DNA of 35,848 bases from Candidatus Kapaibacterium sp. (GCA_015490805.1 WFXC01000039.1:1-35848); one strand, 5' to 3'; shown: positions 8,623 through 17,919, counted from the stretch's first letter. Numbers and translations are program-made. The notes: generated by a model not told the origin, from the sequence alone.

Positions 8623-10227
8623 TCAAAGAGCTTCGGCACGCTCCTGTATTTGCCGTTCCACCAACTGCTGGAAACACTGCCGCAGGGTTTCCTCCACCGG
8701 CTGATCCGTCGACAGCGTAATTACGTCCGGCTCATCCGATTGTGGCGGTTCAAAAAATGGGGTGAGTGATTCAAATTCTGCCAGCCGAGCATCCGAAACG
8801 ACCGGCTGTGAACGGCGAACTTCCAGCCGTTGCCGGATATTTTCCTCAGAAGCGGTGAGATGCAGGAAAACCGGCGTAATGCCATAGCGGCGGAGATACG
8901 AACGTGCTTCGGCGCGAGCGCGACGCTGGCTAAAGGTGCCTTCCACAATCGCCCCATTCTCCCATCGCGTCGCCTGTGCTGCTCGCCAGAGCAACTGGCG
9001 ATAGACGCGGGCGGACACAGAACGACGATAGATACGGGTACGAACCTCAGGCGGTGGCAACTCCAGCAATGGCAATCCCCGCATTTCTTTCCGGACTGCA
9101 TCGGAGGAAAAGTGGTGCCATCCCAGTTCCTGGCTGAGTGCGGATGCAAAGGTCGTTTTTCCGCTACCAATTTTCCCCATCACAATTACCACGGTTGGCT
9201 CAATGCCAAACAGCGCCGTTCGGAGCGCAATACGGAAAAAGCGGCGGGCACGCCCCTGCACCTCTGAGCGCTCTTCTTCTGGCAATTCCAGCTCTCGACT
9301 TTTCAAACACTCCACTTTTGCCCGCACCCACGCCCGGTATACCAGGTAGAACGGCAGAATGGTTCGCAACTCTGCATCGTCCAGCAAGTGCTGCATCCGG
9401 TGAAGAAAGAAATGCCCATAGCGAGGGGATTGGTGATAGAAAAAATCCATTACCAAAAAGGCAATATCGGCAGCAACATCAATCCATCGAAGTCGCTCAT
9501 TGAACTCGATGCAGTCATAAATGCAAACGGCATCATCCTCAATGTAAATATGCTCCAGCCGTAAATCCCCGTGGCAATCACGAATCCACCCACCGGCAAT
9601 GCGACGATCAAACAATGGCGCAAGCCGGGAATACCATTGTTGGGTATACGCGGTAAGCACATCGAAACTCAAAGCAGTCAAAATTTTTCCTGCAAATTCG
9701 CGTGTCTGCTCGATATTCTCATCGGTACTGATCTTCACCTTCTCCGGCTTTCCCCATTCCGCAATCTCAGCGGATCGATCTGCTTGCTGGTAGAAGTGCG
9801 CCAGCCGCCGGGCGATCATTTCCAGATGCCACCGCTGCAATGTGCCATTGTCCAGCCGCACATTCGCAAATCCTTCAGGAGGCAGATAATGCATCACGAC
9901 GGCATAATCGATAACGCTGCCACGTCCCGACCACTGCCATCGCCCATCTGCTTCTTCGGTCAACGGCAAAACACCGATGTACAAGCCGGGACAGAGGCGG
10001 CGATTGAGGCGTACCTCCTCAGAGCAATAAAACCGGCGTTTTTCCAGGCTGGAAAAATCCAGGAAGCCAAAATTCACCGGCTTTTTCACTTTGAAAACAT
10101 ACGGTGGTACCAGCGCCACAATGGAAGCGTGGGTCTGCACAATCCGCACTTCATCCGGTCGATGAGGATAGGAAGCGGGATCGCTGAGAAACTGCAGCAA
10201 CCGCTTCACTGACTGATCAGAGTTCAT
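8623..10227 (-). CDS. Two-domain kinase: APH-like phosphotransferase plus P-loop kinase
   Basis: The 534-residue protein starts at the ATG whose ATGA overlaps the stop of gmhA, which implies translational coupling. An in-frame start 16 codons upstream would lie deeper inside gmhA. The N-terminal half resembles the aminoglycoside-phosphotransferase/kinase-like fold of COG2187. It has VFKVKK as the likely nucleotide-binding lysine strand, CHGDLRLEHI (HGD at 219-221) as the catalytic loop and YDCIEF as the metal-binding strand. The C-terminal third (from about 345) is a P-loop kinase domain like COG0645, with Walker A GKIGSGKTT at 351-359 and an Asp-containing strand FSSDAVRKEM. This fused architecture is known but its substrate is not established in general. 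Here its coupling to a sugar-phosphate isomerase suggests a small sugar or sugar-like substrate, but that is inference. It is likely cytoplasmic. Confidence 0.85.
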   Translation of the reverse strand: MNSDQSVKRLLQFLSDPASYPHRPDEVRIVQTHASIVALVPPYVFKVKKPVNFGFLDFSSLEKRRFYCSEEVRLNRRLCPGLYIGVLPLTEEADGRWQWSGRGSVIDYAVVMHYLPPEGFANVRLDNGTLQRWHLEMIARRLAHFYQQADRSAEIAEWGKPEKVKISTDENIEQTREFAGKILTALSFDVLTAYTQQWYSRLAPLFDRRIAGGWIRDCHGDLRLEHIYIEDDAVCIYDCIEFNERLRWIDVAADIAFLVMDFFYHQSPRYGHFFLHRMQHLLDDAELRTILPFYLVYRAWVRAKVECLKSRELELPEEERSEVQGRARRFFRIALRTALFGIEPTVVIVMGKIGSGKTTFASALSQELGWHHFSSDAVRKEMRGLPLLELPPPEVRTRIYRRSVSARVYRQLLWRAAQATRWENGAIVEGTFSQRRARAEARSYLRRYGITPVFLHLTASEENIRQRLEVRRSQPVVSDARLAEFESLTPFFEPPQSDEPDVITLSTDQPVEETLRQCFQQLVERQIQERAEAL

Positions 10228-10817
10228 GGTCGGGACGCTGATTGAGCGAACAGTGCTTCCTCGATCAGTTCGCACCAGATGTGCCCAATCAGAATGTGGG
10301 ATTCCTGAATGCGGGCAGTGACGGTCGAAGGTACAATGACTGCCGCATCACACAGTGGCGCAATGGTGCCGCCATCTCCTCCTAGCAAGCCGACCACAGT
10401 CATATCCGCCACCTTTGCCTCTTCGGCTGCCCGCCGCACATTCTCGGATCGCCCACTGGTTGAAATGCAGACCAGACAGTGCAAGGGATTGGCAAATGCC
10501 TGCACCTGCCGGGCAAAAACTTCTTCAAACGAGTAGTCGTTGGGGGCTGCAGTGAGCAGTGAGGTATCGGTGGTCAATGCCAGCGCCGGCAGCGCCCGTC
10601 GTTCAACTGAACTGCGGTATCGGACAACCAACTCTGTTGCAATATGCTGTGCATCCGCTGCACTTCCCCCATTGCCACAGAGGAGAATCATTCCCTCGTG
10701 TTGCAAGGTGCGGATCAATAATTTTGCCGTCTCAGCAATAGCATCGGCACATTCGGTCAGCAGTCGTTGCTTCGTTGCTATTGACTCTTCAATGCTCTGC
10801 CGGATTCGCTTTTCCAT
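10224..10817 (-). CDS. gmhA: D-sedoheptulose-7-phosphate isomerase (GmhA)
   Basis: This is a SIS-domain protein of 197 residues, the normal length for GmhA. GmhA converts sedoheptulose 7-phosphate to D-glycero-D-manno-heptose 7-phosphate, the first step towards ADP-heptose for the LPS core. Family motifs are CGNGGSAADAQH at 47-58, then the TEL segment with Glu62, STSGRSEN at 120-126 for phosphate binding, and TARIQESHILIGH at 167-179. Glu62 and the second histidine (179) occupy the places of the catalytic Glu65 and His180 of the E. coli enzyme. The start is the ATG at 10815-10817. Its stop overlaps the start of the downstream two-domain kinase. No hldE or gmhB gene is in the window, so the rest of the heptose pathway must be elsewhere. 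Confidence 0.92.
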   Translation of the reverse strand: MEKRIRQSIEESIATKQRLLTECADAIAETAKLLIRTLQHEGMILLCGNGGSAADAQHIATELVVRYRSSVERRALPALALTTDTSLLTAAPNDYSFEEVFARQVQAFANPLHCLVCISTSGRSENVRRAAEEAKVADMTVVGLLGGDGGTIAPLCDAAVIVPSTVTARIQESHILIGHIWCELIEEALFAQSASRP

Positions 10818-11171
10818 TCACCTACGTTCCTTCGTCTGCTTTCAACCACAAAGAGTTCAAAATTACGACGTTTCGGCATAACAGAAAATAGCTGAAAGCT
10901 GTTGGTTCGCCCCCGCTCTGAAAAGTCTTCCTGGCAACGGAAAGCTCCATCAGGGTCGCTTTGCCTGCGTCGTCCGCACCTTTCTCCGTTCCTGACTTCA
11001 CCGATGCGAACAATCATCTGCGGCACCTGTGCTCCATTTGCAACCCGGAGCATCGGCACATTCACGTCCTGCTCCGAATGGAGCAACGCAAAGGAGCACC
11101 TCCTTCAGCTTACACAGGAATTTCTGCTCTTACCGCTTGCTGCAAACACCCCAATGCAAAAGTGCCGATTC
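10818..11171. other. 354-base intergenic region with repeated GCTCC/GGAGC hairpins
   Basis: No convincing gene lies between the E1 stop and the gmhA start. The part nearest E1 carries a run of complementary boxes: TGCTCC at 11030-11035 and 11070-11075, and GGAGCA at 11047-11052, 11080-11085 and 11093-11098. The tightest hairpin is 11070-11085, with a 6-bp stem and a four-base GAAT loop. These could form the 3' end structure of the E1 transcript or a leader of the gmhA transcript. There is no strong T tract. Minus-strand frames here (for example 10778-11086, TTG start) run into gmhA and look like shadows. I could not assign a promoter for gmhA. Confidence 0.4.
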
Positions 11172-13394
11172 TCAGTATCGCACAACCCGAAGCACCGTTT
11201 CCTTAATATCGTGTGGCTGCACAAGGATTGCGTTCTCCAGGGTTTTAGCAAAGCCAATGGGACAGTCCTTAGATGCCACCCGTAGCACAGGAGCATCCAG
11301 ATACTGAAACATTTCCTCGCTAATGGCTGAGGCAATTTCTCCACCCCAACCACCGGTGTAAGGATGTTCGTGGGCAATCACCACGCGATTGGTTTTCTGT
11401 ACCGAAGCATAAACGGTCTTCTTATCCCATGGGCGCAGTGACCGCAGATCGATCACTTCGACCGAAATCCCTTCTTCCTTTTCCAGTTCCTCTGCAACTT
11501 GAAGACTCCAGATCAAGGTAGTCCCATAGCTGATCAGGGTTACATCCGTGCCAGGACGTCGAATTTTTGCTTTGCCAAACGGGATCAGCACATCCTTATG
11601 CGGAACCTTCGCCTCCGTGGCGCGATGATTGTACAGGAACTTCGGTTCCAGATACACCGTCACACCGCGAGCGCGCATCGCGTGTCGCATCAACCCGATG
11701 GCATCATCAGCGAAGGTCGGATACACCACGCGCGCACCGGGGAGATGAGTAAAAATTGCGTCCAGACTCTGAGAATGGTACAACCCTCCCTGGATATAGC
11801 CGCCGCTTGCCAGCCGAATTACCACATTTGGAACGTACTGTCCTTTTGTTCGCCAGTATTCGTGGGTGCATTCAATGTACTGCTCCATTGCGGGCCAGAA
11901 GTAATCGGCGAACTGTGCTCCTTCGATCACCACGTGAATGTCCTCTCGATACCGGCACATCCCATTTGCTGTTCCAACAATGGTATCTTCAGCGATGGGT
12001 GCATTGAAGACCCGTTCCGGACCAAATTCATCCAGCATTCCCTCGCAAACCTTGAAAATCCCCTGCTTTTTCTTCGACGCTACATCCTGTCCCCACAAAA
12101 ATGTGTTAGGATTGCGTCGAAACTCCTCTTTCATTGCCCAGTTGATCCCCTGCCGCAGCCGCAGTACCGGTGCATCTGGATCGGGCTGCAACCGGTATTC
12201 CGAATCATCTTCGTACGGCACCACATCTTCCGGGATAATGAATTCTTTCCACGACTCCGGCGCCGGATCCGGCATCTTCTCTACTTTCGCCGCCGTTTCC
12301 TCAATCAGCTTGAGATTTTCCTGTTCGATTTGCTCCAGCTCTTCCTCTGTGAAAATTTCGTACGCCAGCATTGTAGCTCGAAAGCGTGCGACCGGATCGC
12401 GCCGTTTCATTTCTTCAATTTCTTCAGGCGTCCGGTACAACAGATGATCATCGGAATTTGAATGCGATCCCTGTCGATCACACTCTGCATGCACCATCGC
12501 CGGACCACGCCCGGAGAGCACGTACTCACGTGCTTTCTGCATCGCCCGATAGGAATCAAACGGATCGCGACCATCGCAATCAATGACCATCAAATGCCGA
12601 AATGAACGGAATTTACTGGCAACGTTCGGTGAGGGGCTTTGCACCTCAACTGGCACCGAAATCCCAAAGTGGTTGTTTTGAATCACAAAAATCACCGGCA
12701 ACACTTCCGTACACGCAGCATTCACGGCTTCGTAGAAGTACCCTTCTGCCGTACCAGACTCCCCACTGGAATAAATTGCAATCTCATCGCCCCCGTACTT
12801 CTTAATGGCTCGCGCAACACCGACGGCGTGCAACCCGTGGTTTGCGACACAGGAAGAAACGTTCTGAATCCGAATCGAAGGCTTTGCAAAATGGTTACTC
12901 ATATGCCGCCCGCCACCGGCAACATCAGCATCTTTACTGAGTCCATTGAGCAAAATTTCTTCAACGGTAATACCGCCAGCCAGACAGGTCAACATATCTC
13001 GATAGTAAGGGAACAGGAAATCTTTTTTCGGTCGGAAAGTCAATCCGATCGCTAACTGAATCCCATCGTGTCCGGCATACGGAGCATGGTAGGACCATCC
13101 CATCGCTTTTTTCAAGTAGGTCGCTGCTCGCTCATCCAGCTTGCGTCCCAGATGCAGCAATCGATACCATTTTGCCAGTGTCTCTTTATCAAACCCCGTA
13201 GGATCAAACAACCCCACTAAATGCGAAAATTGCGCAGCAATTTTTTTGTTTAGTTTGTACACTGGTCCTTCTGTCTTCCTTGGTTCCTGCGCTTTTTTCG
13301 CTACCGACCGCTTTTGCTTTCCCTGCGCTGCTTGTTTCTTCGGTTTTGCCTGCTTCCTCGCCGCTTTCTGCTGCTTTTTCGCTGTCCTTGCCAT
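11172..13394 (-). CDS. Fused 2-oxoacid dehydrogenase E1 component, alpha and beta (740 aa)
   Basis: This is a thiamine-diphosphate enzyme joining the E1 alpha domain (about 60-400) to the E1 beta domain (about 420-740) in one chain. Such enzymes decarboxylate a branched-chain 2-oxoacid or pyruvate and pass the acyl group to a lipoyl E2. Alpha features are GHDGIQLAIG, FPYYRDM, GGGRHMSNHF and a ThDP segment SGESGTAEGYFYEAVNAA ending in IQNN; the usual GDG is changed to SGE. Beta features are GQDVASKKKQGIF, APIAEDTIVGTANGM with the expected glutamate, and a C-terminal transketolase domain with PIGFAKTLENAIL. The first 40 residues are an unusual Lys/Ala/Gln-rich tail. AAAGGG precedes the ATG at 13392-13394. 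No E2 or E3 gene is adjacent, so substrate preference cannot be read from context; a branched-chain substrate is a guess. Confidence 0.9.
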   Translation of the reverse strand: MARTAKKQQKAARKQAKPKKQAAQGKQKRSVAKKAQEPRKTEGPVYKLNKKIAAQFSHLVGLFDPTGFDKETLAKWYRLLHLGRKLDERAATYLKKAMGWSYHAPYAGHDGIQLAIGLTFRPKKDFLFPYYRDMLTCLAGGITVEEILLNGLSKDADVAGGGRHMSNHFAKPSIRIQNVSSCVANHGLHAVGVARAIKKYGGDEIAIYSSGESGTAEGYFYEAVNAACTEVLPVIFVIQNNHFGISVPVEVQSPSPNVASKFRSFRHLMVIDCDGRDPFDSYRAMQKAREYVLSGRGPAMVHAECDRQGSHSNSDDHLLYRTPEEIEEMKRRDPVARFRATMLAYEIFTEEELEQIEQENLKLIEETAAKVEKMPDPAPESWKEFIIPEDVVPYEDDSEYRLQPDPDAPVLRLRQGINWAMKEEFRRNPNTFLWGQDVASKKKQGIFKVCEGMLDEFGPERVFNAPIAEDTIVGTANGMCRYREDIHVVIEGAQFADYFWPAMEQYIECTHEYWRTKGQYVPNVVIRLASGGYIQGGLYHSQSLDAIFTHLPGARVVYPTFADDAIGLMRHAMRARGVTVYLEPKFLYNHRATEAKVPHKDVLIPFGKAKIRRPGTDVTLISYGTTLIWSLQVAEELEKEEGISVEVIDLRSLRPWDKKTVYASVQKTNRVVIAHEHPYTGGWGGEIASAISEEMFQYLDAPVLRVASKDCPIGFAKTLENAILVQPHDIKETVLRVVRY

Positions 13395-13596
13395 CGTTAT
13401 CCCTTTCTACTCTATGGAACTCTCACTTACCCCATTTGGCATTTTGCAAAGTTACGGCAATTTCCGGAAACGATCAGTGCACGGTTTTGTTTCCCCCTTC
13501 CCACAGCCTTTGCCATGGTTCCCTGAGCTCCTTCCAAAAGTTTTCGCTCAGTTTCCGAGACTTCCCTAAATTCGCAAGAAACCGAAGGGAGAACCG

Positions 13597-15153
13597 ATGG
13601 CAAAAGTGTCGTTTTTTGATCGATTGGGCTTGTACCCGAAGGAACAGCGGGAAGATTTCGCCCAGCAGTTCCTACCCGGCACGAAAAAACGTCAAATCGT
13701 GGACTATCTCCTGCATCTGTTAGATCAGAAAGAAGCATACTCGCATCGTAAAGCAGTTGAGCACATTTATGGTCTCACCGCCTCGGATCCCTCTTACCGT
13801 CGGTGCTATCAATCCTACATTCACCTGCTCAAAAGTATTGAGCAGCGATTTGAGGACTGGGAAAACTGGGGAAAGGGCAACCGAATAGCCAATGCGCACG
13901 ATACACAACTGCCGTGGGAGAAATTGCTCAGCGAAGAAGAGCGCCTGTTTTACCAGGCACGGTACTGGTACTCACAAGGCAATGTGGAACAAGCCCTGCA
14001 ATTGCTGGAGCCACTGCTGCTCAAAGCCGCAACCGAGAAAGAACCGGTCGATGAATTGTTGTTTGGCGCAGCGTATGAACTCTACCTGATGCTGTTCGAC
14101 AGTCGCCAGGGCGGAATGGTACGGGAGCGACCGCTTTTTATCGAAAAAGGGGAATTTCTGACCCGACTGTTACTGCGTTCACTCTGGATTTTTGTTTACG
14201 AAAACGCGATTCGTCTGCGCTTCCGCCCGACAGAAAAGCACCTGCAAGCAGTACTAACTGAAATGGAGCATTTTGCCCAATTACCCCGCTTTGCTAAATG
14301 GCAACCCGTCGTTCGCTATTTCCAGCGACTGCTGAATGCCATTGCTGCTTTTTCGAGAATGGAAAGATCTAAAATTGCAGAAAATTATCAAACACCTTTG
14401 CCTCATCCTGAACAACTTTCCACTCCCCATCCCCTGAGCTTTTTTTCCGCCTCACCCAATGATCCTGCCACCGTATACCAGAACTTTTTAGATCGTGCTC
14501 AGGATGCGCTGCACAGCGATCTGGCGCTGGAAGCGTACGAACTCTTTCATCAAGCGATCACCTTTATGCCACCAACAGTCGATCCTGGCGTTCTCCTCTA
14601 TGCCTACGCTCAACTTATCCGGACGATGTTTTCGACATTGCGGTTCCACGAACTGACTGACTGCATTGCACAGTATCGACAACTGGCACATCAATATCAT
14701 CATCCTTTTCACCAGGCACTGGCGGATGTCTATGAAGTCCGCTATGCACTGTTCCAGCCCGACCCACAGCTTTCTGCTGCTGAAATGCTTCAGCGATTAG
14801 AACAAATGAGCGTTGTATTGGGGAAAAACTTTCAGGGGCAGCTCAGCTTGCTCCGGATTCAGGCAAAAGTGGCTTTCCGATTTGAAGATGCGCAACTGCT
14901 GGAAACGATCTTTGAACAGGTGCAGGATCGACGGTTCCGGATCATCCATCACAAAATTGTTAAAGACTTCATTCGCCTCCTCTACTACGCCTATCAACAA
15001 CTCCACTATTCGCAGCAGCGCCGCAGCGCTTACGTCCGCAAACTCTGGAGATCTTTCCGAACGATTAACATCGGAGAATCGCAGTTTAAGTCCTTTTTAA
15101 TCGAATGGATCGAGCGCTTCGTTCCTGCTCATATTTTGGGTAACAACCAATAA
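13597..15153 (+). CDS. Hypothetical alpha-helical protein, TPR-like (518 aa)
   Basis: I do not recognise this family. The start is supported by AGGGAG six bases before the ATG. It is transcribed divergently from E1 across a 202-base spacer. The protein has no signal peptide or membrane segment and is almost entirely helical, rich in Leu, Gln, Tyr, Phe and Arg. Parts such as ARYWYSQGNVEQALQLLEPL (about 128-147) and ALEAYELFHQAITFM (about 309-323) have the small-large residue spacing of TPR helices. A proline/serine-rich linker at about 265-290 separates two helical halves. It is probably a cytoplasmic scaffold or interaction protein of the TPR or SEL1 type. No catalytic motif is visible. Confidence 0.75.
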   Translation: MAKVSFFDRLGLYPKEQREDFAQQFLPGTKKRQIVDYLLHLLDQKEAYSHRKAVEHIYGLTASDPSYRRCYQSYIHLLKSIEQRFEDWENWGKGNRIANAHDTQLPWEKLLSEEERLFYQARYWYSQGNVEQALQLLEPLLLKAATEKEPVDELLFGAAYELYLMLFDSRQGGMVRERPLFIEKGEFLTRLLLRSLWIFVYENAIRLRFRPTEKHLQAVLTEMEHFAQLPRFAKWQPVVRYFQRLLNAIAAFSRMERSKIAENYQTPLPHPEQLSTPHPLSFFSASPNDPATVYQNFLDRAQDALHSDLALEAYELFHQAITFMPPTVDPGVLLYAYAQLIRTMFSTLRFHELTDCIAQYRQLAHQYHHPFHQALADVYEVRYALFQPDPQLSAAEMLQRLEQMSVVLGKNFQGQLSLLRIQAKVAFRFEDAQLLETIFEQVQDRRFRIIHHKIVKDFIRLLYYAYQQLHYSQQRRSAYVRKLWRSFRTINIGESQFKSFLIEWIERFVPAHILGNNQ

Positions 15154-15157
15154 CCTC

Positions 15158-15174
15158 GCATCCTTATTGGATGC
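15158..15174 (+). terminator. Possible weak hairpin after the helical protein gene
   Basis: GCATCC at 15158-15163 pairs perfectly with GGATGC at 15169-15174 across a five-base TTATT loop, five bases after the stop codon. There is no following T tract, so any termination would be weak or factor-dependent. The position right behind a stop codon, in a convergent gene pair, is the main argument. Confidence 0.3.
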
Positions 15175-15289
15175 TACTGGGACAAGCCAATTTCCCATAC
15201 AGAGCGCACCACTTCGTGAATATCGCGCTGATCGTATACCTTGTTAAAAGATACAATCGCAATGAGCTTATGTCCTGTGTGCGACAAAC

Positions 15290-16282
15290 TCACTGTGACA
15301 ACGGAGCGGAAAACCGACCTCGGAGCTCTACCAATGCCGCATTAACAGCACCACTGGTGAGCTTACCAGAAACTACGCCTTCCACCAAATCTCCCAGATT
15401 GTCTCCCCAGCGCTCTACGACCGTCATCCCTTCCTGCGAACGCAGGAACACGGGCTCTCTGCCCGCGCGCGGTAGCAGCAAGAGGCGGAACGCCTGTGGT
15501 TGTTGCCACCAAACCGTGTCGATACTGGGATCGTAGGGCAATTGAAGCTGTACAATGGCTGATTGAAAATTGAGATTCTCGGTAAGTGGTCCGCCAATTG
15601 ATATGTACAGAGAATCCCCCACTTTCTGTGCTACTGCTTGCACACTATCAGGATCCAAACGCACCGTAACATTCTTCAAAGTCCCACCATTGAGCCACAG
15701 AACATTCTCCCCAATTTTGATCTGTTCACGTCCTTGCCCCCGGTCTGGCAGGCGCCATGCATTGGCACTTCCTGTTAACACCTGTACGATGTGGTCCGGC
15801 TGCGCCACATTCACGAACGTACCGGTAAAGGTTACTGTCACAAAATCCCCCGACCATCCATATTGAACAATACGCACGCTTCCATTGATCGCTCGGAACC
15901 AGAGCTTTCCTAAACTGTCCAGCATAAGAAACATCTGTACCTGCTCCGAACTTACCGCGTAATCCCCAGCCCCATTGCTATCAACTCTGATTACCACTGC
16001 TGGATAAGAAAGCGGCGGCGGTAAAGGGGGCCACTGCCACCACCGCACAAAACCTGTTGTATCTTGCGCCAGCAGGATCAACGTCTGATTGCTATCTCGA
16101 TGATACTGCGCCAGTGCAGTGAGGAAATCGATGGATTGACTCTCTCCTCCGTCCATCATCACTACTCTACCATTGCCAGGCAAAGCATCATTGCGGTTAT
16201 CCTCGGACGGCGCAGTACTCTTTTGACACGCCCCGATCACTACCACACCCACGATAAACAGAACAAGTTTCCGATTGAACAT
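15290..16282 (-). CDS. Putative outer-envelope lipoprotein (330 aa)
   Basis: I start it at the ATG at 16280-16282. That gives an ideal lipoprotein signal: two basic residues, a hydrophobic run and lipobox VIGAC with the lipidated Cys at position 19. An upstream in-frame ATG at 16351 has a better ribosome site (AAAGG, 7 bases) and would add 23 residues; longer frames run into the divergent neighbour. After the signal come a Ser/Asn/Asp linker and then mostly beta-strand sequence with a proline-rich WPPLPPPL segment and several Trp and Tyr residues. The repeated term VTVTFTG/VTVRLDPDSV suggests a metal- or polymer-associated beta protein, but I do not recognise a family. It is divergent from the O-antigen-ligase gene. 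Confidence 0.7.
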   Translation of the reverse strand: MFNRKLVLFIVGVVVIGACQKSTAPSEDNRNDALPGNGRVVMMDGGESQSIDFLTALAQYHRDSNQTLILLAQDTTGFVRWWQWPPLPPPLSYPAVVIRVDSNGAGDYAVSSEQVQMFLMLDSLGKLWFRAINGSVRIVQYGWSGDFVTVTFTGTFVNVAQPDHIVQVLTGSANAWRLPDRGQGREQIKIGENVLWLNGGTLKNVTVRLDPDSVQAVAQKVGDSLYISIGGPLTENLNFQSAIVQLQLPYDPSIDTVWWQQPQAFRLLLLPRAGREPVFLRSQEGMTVVERWGDNLGDLVEGVVSGKLTSGAVNAALVELRGRFSAPLSQ

Positions 16283-16509
16283 CGCTGCTGCCATTCCCGC
16301 ACTGATTCGCACAGTTCCACATTCTCCCCAAAGGTGCTCAAAGCGACGCATAATCAAGCCTTTCCATTGCACCATACTTCTGCCCGGCGCTACTCGATTC
16401 CCAGTCACGCCCGCTATTTTCTCCCTTTGAATTTTCCGGGCAAAGGGCGCTTGCTGTTCACCCACTTTTTGATATTTTCGCTGCTTTCTATGAACGGAGC
16501 CTGGCGCGT

Positions 16510-17919
16510 ATGAGCATAGCAATACTCTCGGGTCAACGTTTCCCTCTGGGCATTTCTGCACTGCTTCTCGCCAGCGTTGCAGTGCTGCTCATCTTCCTGC
16601 CTGCTCGCGATCTTCCCTTTGTGCTGGCTGCTATCGGTGGATGTGCCGTGGTCTGCCTGATGATCTGGAAACCTTCTGCCTGGGTCGTTGTCTTTGTCCT
16701 GTCTCTTCCGTACTGGCTGCTAACGGAAACAGATCCGGAACTTCGGATTGACGAAATCCTTGTTGCCGCTTTCTACCTCCTCAGTGTTCTGGTCTGGTTC
16801 GGTAAGGCGCTGATTGCCCGACAGCGGATTGTGCATAATGAAATCGACGCCGGAATCCTCCTGTTCTTTGCGTTCGCCACCCTGCCGAACTTCTTCATTG
16901 CCCTGCTCAATGACGTTGAACCACTCCGCTGGATCCGTACCTGGAGCCTGCTGGCAACGATGCTGCTGTATTTTCCCCTGAGAGACTTTCTGCGTACTTC
17001 CAGACAACGGCACTGGTTCCTTGTCGGCTTGCTGATCCTTGCCCTGATTGCCGCCGCAAAAACAGCGTATCAGTACTGGCTTGCAACCCAGAACATCGTG
17101 TACGCATACGAAGTGATTGCCTCACGCGTGGTGATCAACGCCTTCCTCTTCCTGGGTGCTTCGGTGTTAACCCTGACAGCGGCATTGCTCCTGGATCGCT
17201 GGAGTGCAAAAATTCCGCTCTTTCTTGCCCAGACTGTTTCTACTATGGCACTAATTGTCTCCTTTTTCCGGGGATTCTGGGTCGCCTTTTTCTTTACCGC
17301 GCTCCTGCTGTTCTGGTATCTGCCAAAGCGGCGCAAATGGCAGCTCATTGCTCTGAGCAGTCTGGCAGCGGTCATTGCTATCGCTATTTTTGCCCTGTTT
17401 TTCAAAAGCTATATGGATATTGCTCTCCAGATGCTGGAATATCGGTTTGCCAGTATCGGGAGCGGAACCCGGGACATTTCATTGCAAGCACGCCTGTCGG
17501 AAACAGCGGTGATTTTAGACCTGATCAGACAAAATCCTTTGGGCGGCTACGGACTGGGCTCCACGTTTACGTACTACTCTCCCATCCACCGATATCATCA
17601 GCACACTCCGTACATCCACAACACATACCTGTACCTCAGCTTTAAGTTCGGCATTCCCTTAGCTCTGGTGTTTGTGCTGACACTCCTCACCGCCATTCGC
17701 CGCGGGATTCAGTGGAGTAAACGACAGATTGCCACTGAAACCAGAATCTATCTGCTGGGTGGCAGCCTGCTTCTGTTTGGACTGATGATTACGGCTCTCA
17801 CTTTCTGCATCCTGTACCAGCGCGATTCTCTGTTGATGATTGCAACAGCGTTGCTCCTCCTATCGTGGGGGCTGGAGCAGGCAGGGTATCGCTGGACGCT
17901 GCGCAAACCGGTTTCTTAA
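16510..17919 (+). CDS. O-antigen ligase/polymerase-like membrane protein (469 aa)
   Basis: A polytopic inner-membrane protein with about 11-12 hydrophobic segments spread over the whole length. In the C-terminal half a large periplasmic loop holds QNPLGGYGLGSTF, then YHQHTPYIHNTYLYLSFKFG, ending in a new membrane helix. This loop with an xHNxYL signature is characteristic of the O-antigen ligase (WaaL)/Wzy_C family, which joins or polymerises undecaprenyl-linked glycans in the periplasm. Length and topology fit the family. The motif cannot separate ligase from polymerase. The ribosome site is weak (GGAG about 11 bases upstream). The gene stands alone, with no glycosyltransferases beside it; gmhA about 6 kb away is the only other LPS-related gene in view. 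Confidence 0.8.
   Translation: MSIAILSGQRFPLGISALLLASVAVLLIFLPARDLPFVLAAIGGCAVVCLMIWKPSAWVVVFVLSLPYWLLTETDPELRIDEILVAAFYLLSVLVWFGKALIARQRIVHNEIDAGILLFFAFATLPNFFIALLNDVEPLRWIRTWSLLATMLLYFPLRDFLRTSRQRHWFLVGLLILALIAAAKTAYQYWLATQNIVYAYEVIASRVVINAFLFLGASVLTLTAALLLDRWSAKIPLFLAQTVSTMALIVSFFRGFWVAFFFTALLLFWYLPKRRKWQLIALSSLAAVIAIAIFALFFKSYMDIALQMLEYRFASIGSGTRDISLQARLSETAVILDLIRQNPLGGYGLGSTFTYYSPIHRYHQHTPYIHNTYLYLSFKFGIPLALVFVLTLLTAIRRGIQWSKRQIATETRIYLLGGSLLLFGLMITALTFCILYQRDSLLMIATALLLLSWGLEQAGYRWTLRKPVS

Noticed and set aside
8456-8623. 55-codon minus-strand frame whose ATG overlaps the kinase stop
   Set aside because: Coupling geometry is tempting, but the translation has no recognisable motif, membrane segment or similarity to its neighbours, and it lies in the upstream region of the giant gene.
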